64,000 bases of DNA. Origin: Hypomesus transpacificus (Eukaryota > Chordata > Actinopteri > Osmeriformes > Osmeridae). Location of the stretch: contig NC_061070.1 in NCBI RefSeq assembly GCF_021917145.1, positions 15,028,950 through 15,092,949 on the forward strand. Direction: 5' to 3'. How positions within the stretch are numbered: position 1 is the stretch's first letter; every line of letters begins with the position of its first letter. Below, one piece after another: positions 34,382-45,500 of the stretch. The notes beneath the pieces were generated by a model. It was not told where the DNA came from, searched no databases, and saw nothing but the letters and a program-made list of their open reading frames with translations. A program made the translations under genes and the position numbers.

Positions 34382-34979
34382 TTAGTAGTAGGCAGGCTCA
34401 AAAGCCGTTTGGGTCATGCAGAAGTCTGGCTTCAGACTCTCGATGGTGCAGTCGGAGGTGTCCATGGTGCACATGTTGCATTCACAGCTCAGCGCTACGG
34501 GCAAGGTGACAAAGGGGTCGACATTGGGGGGGCAGTCAGGCAGGCGGACTGTCTGGTAGTGCACGTCTCGGTACGTGCACACATGCTGGGACACAGGCTT
34601 ATATGGGCGTCTCCTGACAGGCTCCTGGAGATGTACAGTACACACATATGCTCATTGAATTATGGTAGCTTTTAGTCTTTCAGTAACCTAGAATAGGCCT
34701 ACTATGCTTGCACAACTGGACCATATAAACAGGGCATGTCAGGTGATATGAATCAAGTGCACCTCAAATATACCTCTACTGGGTTACCTTGGTGAGGCAG
34801 TGTCCACTGCAGATGGATGTCTCAAACACCAGGCAGGTAGGACATCCTTCCTTCTCCACAGACACAGTCTGGTTGATGGGCTGGCAGTGCTGCAGGTGGG
34901 ACGCCACAGAGGGATTCAAGCAAAAGAGCAGGTGCAACAGCAGGAGGAACGTAACACAGCTAACGGAGGTTCCCAACAT
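34382..34979 (-). CDS. lhb: luteinizing hormone beta subunit precursor, two coding exons
   Basis: LH beta pairs with the common glycoprotein alpha subunit and is secreted by pituitary gonadotrophs to drive steroidogenesis and ovulation. Coding exons are 34788-34979 and 34382-34624 (minus strand), joined in phase 0 after LTK, giving 144 residues. A signal peptide (about residues 1-26, leucine-rich) precedes a mature chain with 12 cysteines of the cystine knot, five in the first coding exon and seven in the second. There is one N-glycosylation sequon (N36, NQT). The family motifs CSGHC, HVCTYRD, RLPDCPP, PVALSC and [13 protein letters not shown] are intact. CSGHCLTK and CTMDTSDC fit teleost LH beta rather than FSH or TSH beta. 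An acceptor (ccttcag) sits one base before the start codon, so a non-coding first exon lies upstream. It is the right-hand end of the tandem GPCR array. Confidence 0.96.
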
Positions 34980-35066
34980 CCTGAAGGAATGAAAACAGAC
35001 AGACTGACAATGTCAGATAATGCTATGTTTCCCCTCAAATGTTGCCATCTGTTTTTGAACACTTGC

Positions 35067-35121
35067 CTGACTCTGCTGCACAGTTGTGTTCTGAGTCTGG
35101 CTTCATGTGTCTATATTTATA
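35067..35121 (-). promoter_or_regulatory. lhb: lhb TATA box and candidate non-coding exon 1
   Basis: On the minus strand, TATAAATA lies at 35121-35114. About 47 bases downstream, cagagtcag is followed by gcaagt, a perfect GC-type donor (exon end at 35067). With the acceptor just before the lhb start codon this gives a short non-coding exon 1, as expected for fish LH beta genes. A TCAAGG half-site (minus strand, within 35171-35180) resembles an SF-1 element but is a weak match. Confidence 0.45.
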
Positions 35122-35919
35122 CATATCCAGTATGGGGTGGTTGGTGTACAGTTTTACAATCAAAGGTAACAAACCTTGAATGTAATCTGTTGTTTTCCTC
35201 TGACAGGTTTACTGTACCATGTTTCTTCCTGGAAATAAGACCGTCTGTTGCATTACAGGTGATGGTGTTGACTGCCCATTCATTGGCTGAGAGCCATTCT
35301 CTTAATACCTCACAAAGTCCTGCATAGTGGATGGCTTAGGGTCGAAGCAACCTGGACATGATGGCTTTCCTGTTTTGACATGGGCACTACATTTCTGCTC
35401 TCAGTGACTTCTTTGACCCTGGACCCACTCATGTGTGGAACATTAAATGTAACAGTACCATCCTTGCTATTCTTACGGGAAGGGTGTTGGTTAAATGTAA
35501 TTGAAAGGTCATTGACATTGTCAAGGTCCAAGTCAAAGCCTTTTCTTCAGATCAAATTTAATTTCCCCTTTTCAGTTTTGTTAGTAGGATGCCATAGAGC
35601 TCAAAAACATAGGTGCTCTTATATTATTAGTTGTATTTATCCTTTTTTGGTCGCTGTGCAAACTAGTAGGTTACACTAGAGCATATAAATATAGCTGTTT
35701 AGGAAATTAAAATCTAAAATTATATTTGGATTTGGTAAATGCATCAGCAGTCTCACGGAACACATAACATGTTTTATGTTTCACGCTTCACACGAACTTT
35801 AATAGTCACGTACACCGATAGGTATCTATTGCGCATGAGCGATGTCCAATGTGATTATGAAAGTAAATAGATGAGACAGTCCGTGTGTTTTGTGAAACAA
35901 CGTTAATAACAGTAGAAAC
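35122..35919. other. lhb-cox20 divergent intergenic region
   Basis: About 800 bases lie between the divergent lhb and cox20 genes. Regulatory sequence for both is expected here. A possible nuclear-receptor-type motif (aggtcattgacat, near 35506) was noticed but has non-standard spacing. No gene was seen. Confidence 0.4.
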
Positions 35920-36960
35920 ATGTCCAGTGAAGAGAAAGTAAGTGTGTTTCATGTCTCACCTTGGTAGTTTACAGGATTAAAACGAGCTTACATTGCTAGC
36001 TAGCTAACGCATAGGGCTAGCCACTTCCTGCCCTCAGCAGAAGGTCAGCTGTGTTACGAATACGATTGTGTCTGACCAGTAGTTGTAGCTATCAGTTATC
36101 TCATCTATGTACTTTATGTTTGCACTGTAGAGCTTCAGCATCGCGAACATCAGGAATATTCCTTGTGCCAGAGAAGCCATCCTGCACGGGGCTGGAGGAT
36201 CACTGGTCGCTGGGCTACTACATTTCCTAGCCACTAGTGAGTTTGACGGGCCTCGCTAGGCTTTTTATGGACTCTTACCGTTATTAATACATTATCAACA
36301 TTTCAGATTAGTAATGGCTCTGTCAATTCGTATTTGCTAGCCGGTCACCCACCTAGTATAGTCTCCCACACACCGAGGAAATTAGTTCTTAGTTCTGTAC
36401 TACGCCTATGTTGAACATGAGCCTTATGGTTTGGATTTTAAACTGCCCTTTCCTCCTCACCCATTGCCATTCCTCCTTCCGTGTTATGCAGGTCGGGTGA
36501 AGAGGTCTTTTGATGTGGGGTTTGCGGGCTTCATGGTTACAACACTGGGGTCATGGTAGGTCTTCTAGTTACTTCACTCCTCACAGTCTAGTAGTATCAT
36601 GGCTTGACAACTGTTGTGAGTACATGCAGGCTACGTGAAATAACCAACTGTATTTAAGAAAAACAATAAAACCTCAGGTCGGGGGATGAAGGTATGAGGG
36701 ATACAGAAGTAATTATCCATGTAAAAGGTCACATAGAAATGTATAAAGAAAGTTGCAAATTATTATTGTATGTTGTATGTGTACCTACAGTACTTTGTCC
36801 CTTTGTCACCCTATTCAGGTTCTACTGCAGAATCAATAACGCCAAGCTGCGTGGGCAGCAGAGACTGATCCAGGATGGTATTAAGAACAAGGTTATGTAT
36901 GAAGGGACAACTCTGGACCCCACTAGCAAGCCTAAAGGAGCACAATCAGGCACCTCATGA
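35920..36960 (+). CDS. cox20: cytochrome c oxidase assembly factor COX20, four exons
   Basis: COX20 is a mitochondrial inner-membrane chaperone that stabilises newly made COX2 and helps copper insertion with SCO1/SCO2. Exons: 35920-35937, 36131-36236, 36492-36555 and 36819-36960. All join in phase and give 109 residues (human 118). Family features are IPCAREAILHG, then a first membrane segment (GGSLVAGLLHFLATS), RVKRSFDVG, and a second membrane segment (GFAGFMVTTLGSWFYC). A charged matrix tail with YEGTTLDP follows. The N-terminus before IPCAR is shorter than in human COX20 and lacks the usual LLGFLDV stretch; an alternative acceptor could change this. COX20 neighbours DESI2 in human 1q44, so here the GPCR/lhb array lies between them. 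Confidence 0.93.
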
Positions 36961-38176
36961 CCAACCAATGATCGGTCATCTCACCCCTCCCCCTGTACAC
37001 CCTGTTGGACTGCTGCTGCATATGCCTTGCATGCCATTGCCTGTGCTCATGTACCCTTGTCTCTGAACTGTTCACTGGTCGGGTGAGTTCAAATGTGTAC
37101 TAGAACAGAGGGATGTTCAACATTGTCCTAATGATGGTTGTTTCCATTTTGTGTTATTTAGGGAAAGTGTACATTTCAGGTAGGCAGATAACTCCAACTT
37201 CTGTACCCCAGCCTGTTATAAATCTTTCTTCTTAATGTCCAGTTATTGCCTGGATTATGTTTTTGAACTATTTTAGTGACTATGACTCAAGTATTTTATA
37301 TTAAAATGCTACATGTCAATCCACTTTTGTCTGAAACTTTGTAAAATTTTTGGCTGATAATTGGGCAAATGTATAGATTTTTTCAACAGAATAAATAAAT
37401 GTTGATGATTTGTGTGTCGTTGACAAGCACACAGTAGTTTCATTAGGTGGCCACTAGATAGCGCCATTGTTATATTTACATGGAGATTCAATCTCTTGAA
37501 GATTTAATAGGTCTTCTTACTATTCATTTATAACTTAGACAGAATGTAGGTGTGATGTAGCATTCAATGTAGCTCTCAATTTGTGAGTCTGGTTTTATAT
37601 GGATATGGATGTTTGGAATTATTGTGTTATATTCTCCGCTCCATATTTCTACTTTTGGTTTTTAAAGTAAACACAGATGAGATATCCAATTAAGATATTT
37701 CCTCAGCTTTATTTTAGAAACACATGGCACATATATTTTACACTAGGTATTTTTTTACTGGAATGTTTACAGGTGGCATTTTCTACAGTTTACTAACAGT
37801 TCAAGATATTAGGAAATATTCAAATTATGTAATATAAATAATATAACCTTCCTCTAGAACTTGTTGTCTGTACCCTTAACAGTCTTGAAACAACAAAAGT
37901 GATCCAAGTTGCTTGATATCTCACATCATGTGATGATGAATATGGAGTTCCGGAACCCGTCCAGAGAGATTGAACCATAATGACTGTAATTCTAAATATC
38001 ACTCACACCACATGCTCCCCAACCATTATATCTCATAGAAGAGACATTCCTACTATTTTCAGAGATGATTTGTACCCAAACATCCATAAAGAGCTACATG
38101 ATTGTCTATGGCTATGGTGTGTGTGTCTGGACCGGTCCTGGTGTCCCTCCTCCTGTGCACAGCCAGACCGTGTGCC
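36961..38176. other. cox20 and smim28 convergent 3' region
   Basis: The region holds the 3' untranslated region of cox20 (ttaaaatg near 37300 and aataaataaatg near 37390 are candidate polyadenylation signals) and probably that of smim28 on the opposite strand. No additional coding frame is supported. Confidence 0.5.
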
Positions 38177-38774
38177 TCACTCCTGGCTGCAGTCTTTGTC
38201 CTGGACCCTGTCCTGGGTCTGGTTATGGATCTGAGCCTGGTCCTGGGTCATGGCAGGAGGCTGCTCTATGGGCTTGTTGCGCCGGGCTGGTGGTTCCGCT
38301 CCCCTGGAGCTGGTGATGGAGGCAGCGCGGGCCAGCTGTGTGAGGGACTGTTCGTAGGGAGCGGGGAGGTAAACCATGAGGAAGACCCCGTCATTCATGT
38401 CCGGGTCTGAGCTGGAGCTGGGGAAGGCTTCCCGTCCACGCCGGATGGATGAAAGGAGCTCCACGTTCCTCTCAGGATCCTGCAGGTCGGCCAGGTCGAT
38501 CACGTTAGCCACATCCAGCTTCCCCCCGGAGCATCGCCTCCGCCACACCAGGAAGCTCATGAGCCCGAGGAAGAGGAAGGAGGCAGTAGCTATGACGATG
38601 TAGACAATAACTTCAGTGCTGGTGGCCTCCCCAGAAGTCAACTCATTCCACTTTTTGTCCTAAAGAATGGCAGGGAAAACAAGTACAAGGCATTGTTTAA
38701 TGTGTTGTTAACAGGTAGTATAGCAGTATCACAGGCTAGTAGTTGAAATGACGTTCAAACAAATAACCACCCCC

Positions 38775-38805
<31 letters not shown>

Positions 38806-39006
38806 AAACGTCAACAAAATTACATCCAAAGAAATTAAATATCAACACGTTTCCACGGTAGATCTGGCCCATGAAAAATAAGGGGACAAATCTCAACTAA
38901 CCGGGAGTTGCCTGTCGGTAGAGGGGAGAGGGGAGGCACCCTCAACCCAGTCAATATAGTCTCTGCCTGCGGGACCAAACTTTGTCCAGTCCAGCAACCG
39001 ACGCAT
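38177..39006 (-). CDS. smim28: small integral membrane protein, SMIM28-like, two exons
   Basis: Exons are 38902-39006 and 38177-38659 (minus strand, phase 0 junction), giving 195 residues. Exon 1 encodes DWTKFGPAGRDYIDWVEG, which resembles the N-terminus of human SMIM28 as I recall it (W.KFGHAGRG..EWL). Residues 52-74 form one membrane helix, followed by RRR and a cytosolic tail with an acidic ADLQDPE segment, a PAPYEQSL motif and a Gln/Asp-rich end. Type I or III topology is likely from the positive residues after the helix. SMIM28 has no known biochemical role. Position next to arfgef3 agrees with my memory that both map to human 6q23. The identification rests on exon 1 and gene order; the tail is poorly conserved. 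Confidence 0.65.
38769..38809. repeat. poly-C then poly-A homopolymer in smim28 intron
   Basis: About 30 consecutive C bases are followed by about 13 A bases. Length is likely to be unreliable because such tracts are prone to sequencing and assembly error. Confidence 0.95.
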
Positions 39007-42000
39007 CCTGCGGACCTGCGGGGCCAACGGAGTTGGCTTGGGGCAGAGAGCGGAGCGATGCCGACCCGAGAGATGAGGAGCGGAGTGTTGAAGATGTCAC
39101 TTGGGATGGTCAATGCGCGTGAAAAATGAGGGCAGGGGCAGCGTCTGTACAGCCAGAAGATCAGCTAGGACGTCACACCGTCCAATCACAGCGGGACAGC
39201 CATCAATCTCTCTTAAGAACTGGACTTAACAGCTGCCCTACATACTGAGGAATGGACAGCGGATTGTCGGGATTGAAGGCGGATTTTATGTCAAATGTTT
39301 GTGCGAAACCTAAACATGTGTCCGTCCAATTCTCAGCATATAAAACCTCTCTGAGTCTACATATGGGAATATAGATGTATTTTGCTGGTAATGTGTCATA
39401 CTTAGTCACCTAAATGAGAGGATTAAGAGGTTTATGAAGTATGTCTGACATGTCATGTACATACATGCTACTTTTTGTTTGTGTGTTTGTTTATTATATT
39501 TTTCCCATCAGTAAAGGGGGATTCCAAGTTATTGCTGACTTAAAGGGCTGGGACATAAGGAGAATAGGTCTATATCTTCTGCTTGGCTTGGTCTTCAGCA
39601 CAGTAGCAGCCTTCAGGAAGTTCTGACATGTAGATTTCGAGCAGTTTACCACCAGGAGCAGGCAGGAGGTTCTAATTCAGGTGCTCCTGGCTCCATTCTA
39701 GTCCATCATTGTTTTTGTTGTTGTTGTTGTTGCTAAAAACCAAAGCCCTTGCCATGTCAGGGCTCCTTCACTGTTGTAGGGTTGATTAAGATATGTCCTC
39801 ACAGTTGATCGCTGTTAATCCCATCCTCCTAGGTCCTGACATGTAAGGGTTAAATGTCGTATAACATTAGGATCTACTCTTACTATAGAGCTCCTGCAAA
39901 CCCACACCATCTAAAGGACTTGTATCCACTTTGAATGACTTCAGATCATTTAGGGTGAAGTGAAATGAAACTTAACACAATGATAGGTTTGCTTGTTTAT
40001 CCAACACATACCACATAAACCATTGTCAGGAAAGCACTTTGAAATAAATGGACTATGATATGAATACATCCACACATGATAAAACATACAGCATTGAGGC
40101 ATGTCTTTAGGGACTCCAGAACAGTAGAAACGATATTCTTCATCAAAGGCAGAAACCAAACTTTTCAAAAACACACTCTCACAACTTTGACAAGTTAGCA
40201 TTCTTAGTAAAACTTTCATTTTAGGTTTTGCCATTTACAGACCTATATTACGTAGAATCAAGGAAGGAAAACAGACAATTAAGAGAGTGATCAAAGTTCA
40301 TTTTTCATAGATATAAACATAGCCATGTAAAATGAACAAAAAGCAAATAACCAAATTGAATGCATTGATTTGTCTGTTTGAAAGCCCACACATTTCAGAT
40401 GTCAAAGTAACTGTTCATAAAGCGATCTCCTTGTACACACTCTTAACTCTACCTATTTATGCTCATACAAACATGCCTTCCTCCTCATACACTTTTTCAC
40501 TTTTATGGCCTTAGATATATAATTGAATAAAAAAGCCTACTAACTGCAATGAGCAGGTTTTCAGACACATTCTGTGCTTTTTGGATACAATGACATTGCC
40601 CTATGCCCCATGACATCAAATAATTTGAAATGGTCAAATTGGTACTCAAGTCTACAATATCCTCCAATCCCTGAGTACTTTGTTTTGAGGTTTAGGATTT
40701 TTTCCCAAAAGTGTGTCCAACATTTAGGACATAATCTTCCTTCAAATATTCATTGTAATAAGGAGCAGAATATAATTCCTCACTCTAGAAGTGGCTTTGA
40801 TACCTTCAGTCAGTCATTTCAGTAAAACAATCAGTGAATTGAATATCGTAGGTTACATTAATCAGTGACTTCATTTCCATCCCCTATATTTCTCTGCCCC
40901 ATTGATCTGCTGTTAAATTATAAAATAATATAAAATATACAGACAAAACTATAAAAAAAAGTATAAACAGATACGCCCATCTCTCTCCTATTGCACATCA
41001 TGCAGCTGTCTACAGTTTGGCTTCAACACAGACACACAGAAGTACCCATCTGCCTGACCCCACCAGGATTGGAGAGGCATAAGGTGGACCAGCATACACA
41101 CAGTAGAACCGTAACCAAAGATAGGCGTAATACTGTGTAAGGAATGTTTATGCTCAAGATCTGTGACAACTAACAGCAGCAACATTTCGTAAGCAGATAA
41201 GAGGCCATCTGACTTCAAACACAGAAGTTTAACAAGAGGAAAATTAATTTGAAGAACTGCATATTCTATTAAAACAGCAGGTAGCCACAATCAATTCCAA
41301 CTTTACATGCATCGACATCATGCAATGAGGGAAAATAGCATTACGAATATTTCCAGCATGTTTGTACCACAGTCTGTGCCTTCAATTCCTTCCTAAAATC
41401 TCAGACAGTGGTGGGATGAGGCTGGGAAAGAGGGGGGGGGGGGGGTAAAGATAGACAAGAGAGTGAGGTTGTTACTCAGAGCGAAGGGGGAGGTGGGTGG
41501 GCTGATGACGATGATAAAAGCTGTTAAGTATCCCAGCGCTGGGTGGGGCTGCTGGGTGGATGGGGCTGCTGGGTGTCCAGGGCTGGGTGGGGCTGCTGTG
41601 TGTCCAGGGCTGGATGGGGCTGCTGGGTGGGGCTGCTGGGTGTCCAGGGCTGGGTGGCGCTGCTGTGTGTCCAGGGCTGGATGGGGCTGCTGGGTGGGGC
41701 TGCTGGGTGTCCAGGGCTGGGTGGGGCTGCTGGGTGGGGCTGCTGTGTGTCCAGGGCTGGATGGGGCTGCTGGGTGGGGCTGCTGGGTGGGGCTGCTGGG
41801 TGGGGCTGCTGGGTGGGTCTGCTGGGTGGGTCTGTTGGGTGTCCAGCCATCTACGATGAGACAGCCAGGCCAGCGACTCTCAGCCGAGGCCTGGATTAGA
41901 CTCTCCCACCCACCCAGGGAGAGAGACAGGGTCACAGCGTAAACCCTGGGGGTAATGACCGCTTCATGGACCGACTGAGTGAGCTGCTGCCCAGCTGACT

Positions 42001-42547
42001 CACGGGTGCTTTGACTCATTACAGCCCCTCTGCTTCCTGTGTCCCAGTTCTAAAGCCACACTCGCTGCACTTCCAATGAACTTCTCCAACCCCCTTGGTT
42101 GGCTGGCGTAGCGTACAGTAGGATAGACGTAAGGATGGTCTGCTAGGAGTGGGCTGGATTTTAAAGCCTATAGTCATAGAGTGCAGTGTTTCTGAAGACA
42201 GACATTGTGTCATATAAGGAGTGCAATATACCAACCACTGACCAAGCACAAAGAAAGATAAAGATGATCAGATCTGATCAGTTCATACAGTATGGCACAC
42301 AATCTGATCCAAAAGCATTTCCATAAATAATACATTCTCAAGACAAATACATGAAGATACAAGGGGACAATAAATATGTATATACGATAGTTGGTAAAAA
42401 ATAGAAAAGCATTTCTAGACAGCTTTCACTGTATCAATGAGTGGATGGTAGGGATAAAGCTCACAGCATAAGAAAGCATGATTTCAATAACAGAATACTA
42501 TTGGCTATGCAACACAACTCCCATTGGCCTGTGAGTCTGCCTGCCAA
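39007..42547. other. smim28-arfgef3 intergenic region, arfgef3 3' flank
   Basis: This 3.5 kb contains the smim28 upstream region at its left and the arfgef3 3' untranslated region at its right, with an unknown boundary. A minisatellite fills 41533-41835 and a (TTG)n run lies at about 39711-39732. No coding frame beyond low-complexity repeats is supported. Confidence 0.5.
41533..41835. repeat. minisatellite, ggctgctgggtgtccag type
   Basis: It is built from variable arrangements of ggctgctgggtgg and tgtccagggctgg blocks over 300 bases. The strand bias is strong (G-rich on plus). It lies about 0.7 kb after the arfgef3 stop codon, possibly inside the 3' untranslated region. Confidence 0.9.
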
Positions 42548-45500
42548 TCACAGAATAATATCATAGACCCGCCCTACTCTCCCCAGCCACTCGCGTAGTG
42601 CCTGGCGTACGCGGGCGTCTGTCACATGACAGGTCAGCTGACTGACACAGGGGAAGAGGGCAGGCTGCAGGGCCAGGAAGGTGGAGTCAGGGAGAAGCAG
42701 GATCTGGTTCAGCACCGTCAGAACCATGTTAGTCCATGCCTGGAATTGAGAACACAAGCAGACAGGTCAGAGGTATGAACCAAGATGTAATTCTTCCCAC
42801 TCTCACACCCTTACTCAAGTCTCTCACACACGGACAAGCACGGAGGCACGCAACAACACCAAAACAAACGTACCCTCGGTCCCACCGCTCACCTGTATTT
42901 GGGCCTCAGCGTCTCTGAGGGAGACGTTGTGGGAGCTGATGGTGGACGCCGAGCGCGGCCTCTTGTCCTGTCGCAGCACCTCGGGCCCCGCGCTGACTGA
43001 GTGCCTCATGGGCCCCGGGTCCACCAGCTGCTGGGGCCTCTGGGGCGGCGCGGCAGCCACCGGCGACTCTGGAACCCGCCTGTCCCCCCCGGCGGCCATC
43101 TTGGTCTCCTTCAGGAAGACGGGGGCGTGGCTATGCTGCTGCTGCTGCTTTCTCCTCTTGTACTCCAGCATCAGCTTGCTGATGGTCTTGTCGGTGGCGA
43201 TGGTGTACAGTTTGTTCCCGGCGCTCTCCCACCACTCCTTCCTCCGACCCCCCATCCCCCCCACTCCTCCCACCCCGTCCACCCCTCCCATCCCCCCTAC
43301 CCCTCCCGCCGCCTCCGCCCTCCTCTCCCCCCTCAGGCTGCCCAGGCTGGTGCTGTAGGCCGGGCTCGAGGCCTCCTCCGAGGGGGTGTCCCCTGGGTGG
43401 CAGCGGGAGCCGTCCTCGGAGGGGGTCCCTCTCCCGGACAAGCCCCCGCTGGTGGAGGGGGTGGAGGTTTCGGAAGGGAAGAGGGGCAGGAAGAAAAGGG
43501 GATCCCCCCCTCCACCCCCTCTGGGCACGGGGGTCTGGTCCAGACTGCTCTCCAGGTCCAGGTGCATCTGGATGTAGCTGTTGCAGAGGTCCATGCACAG
43601 CTTGTGGAGCCTCTTGACCAGCCAGGCCCAGTCAGCGCTGCCCACCGGGGCCACGCTCAGAGAGGGGATCTGGACACGCCACTGGCGCTTGTCCCGCCCC
43701 CGCGGCGGGCTCACCTGGGCCGTCTCCTCGAAGATGTCCTCGTCCTCCGAGGACGCCGAGCCGGGGTGGGAGGAGTCGGAGCCGCCCTCCTCCTCCTCAT
43801 ACAGCATCTTCTTCACGTGGACGGCAGTCATGTTGTCCTGCTGGCTCAGAGTGGCACACAGCAGCGCCTGGAAGGAGGAGAGGAGGAAGAGGACGGGAGG
43901 AAGAGGACGGGAGAAAGAGGAGGGGAGGAAGAGGAGGGGAGGAAGAGGACGGGAGGAAGAGGACAGGAGGAAGAGGAGGGGAGAAAGAGGACCGGAGGAA
44001 GAGGACGGGAGGAAGAGGACGGGAGGAAGAGGACGGGAGGAAGAAGACGGGAGGAAGAGGACAGGAGGGCGGGATGAGAGGAGTGTGAGCCAAAGCAATC
44101 AAATTCCATAGTTGTCACCGTTTTTACTGGATAAAAACAGTATTTGAAGTTACATGACCAAGGCCAGATTTGGTCTGCACCCCCACATTCTCTCCTGTCC
44201 TGGCTACTGCCTGCCACCTACACTGCCAGCCTACCTGGAAGTATATGTTAAAACTCATGGCGGACTGGCGGTACAGGTTGGCGGCACCACACACGCCAGA
44301 CACCTTCATCAGCAGGTACTTGAGGCCTGGGCGCGTGTCAAAGTCCCGGGCGGTCCGGTACGAGTCCAGCAGCAGGTCGAAGATGATGGCCAGGTTGGTC
44401 ATGGAGACGTAGCGCAGGAAGCCGGCCGGCTTGGGGTCAGAGGTCACGGGCGTGACCCTATCCTGACCCTCAGGCTGTTTGACAAACTCTTCCAGTAGGA
44501 TGTCATACAGGTTCTGGAGCAGGACTTGGTGGGACAGCAGGCTCACCACGATAGTCCGGAACGGGATCCTTGTTTCGGGGAGGGAACACACACACACACA
44601 CCCCACAAATGCTTAGAAAGCTAACATCCTGGTTCACTTCATGTCTGACTTGATCTTCAAGGTCAAGCAGAAAGGGTCAACTGGACTGACGTGATGCTAT
44701 GATGGAAAGCAGCTGGGTCTAGTGATGAAGCGCTGCCTGGACATAGCTGTTTGAGTGCGGACCCAGCTTGGATGGGAAGGCATCTTCAGCTGCTAAGCAT
44801 GCGCTTGATTGATCAAGCTTGGTGTTCTGGGCGAGGCAAGGTGAGACCATCTCTTGTGGGCAGGGACCCTGGTTTGCATCCGTTTGCTGCAGGATCATTC
44901 AATCAGATCTGTACTACTCCAAGTGCCGATCACAGCACTGAGATATACATCTACAAATGCGGGTCCACAACACTTTCAGCTTCCTGTGCCATCAAGTTCG
45001 ACAAGCAATCTTTAATCTAACACACAGCTTTGTGCGTGGACGAGCAGCGTAATATTAGACATTCTGGGAACAAGACTAAAGACGGCTTGTTTCTCGCCCC
45101 GTCAGATACCATTGTGGCTATAATCCTGAAGAGACTGATCAAAGTACAGTATATTATAGTCCAGAAAAGTAAGGCTCTTTTGTCATTTACAGAAACATTG
45201 TTTGAGAATATCAATCCTGATTATCCCAAGGACCATCTGCTGTTTATGTGTGCATGTCTGTGTGTGTGTGTTGGGACAGACCAGGCCTGTTGTAGAGTAC
45301 CATGTGGCACTGACATACAGGTGGGTACAGATGTTTTGTAAAAATGAATAACAGAAAATATGATGTCATTGTTAAACTCTTACCCAATTTTCCTGATGCA
45401 TGTGAAAGAAGAAAACAGACAGAGGGGAGAGAGAGAGAGTTGAAGAAGATCAGGGGAACTTCATTCTTGCTTTGCATAACATTCCTTAAATATACACCCA

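Noticed and set aside
41393-42019. 208-residue Pro/Gln/His-rich minus-strand frame
   Set aside because: It is built almost entirely from the minisatellite at 41533-41835.
43001-44077. 358-residue plus-strand frame opposite arfgef3 exon 35
   Set aside because: It is antisense to a GC-rich coding exon that fits human ARFGEF3 in frame, and continues into a purine repeat.
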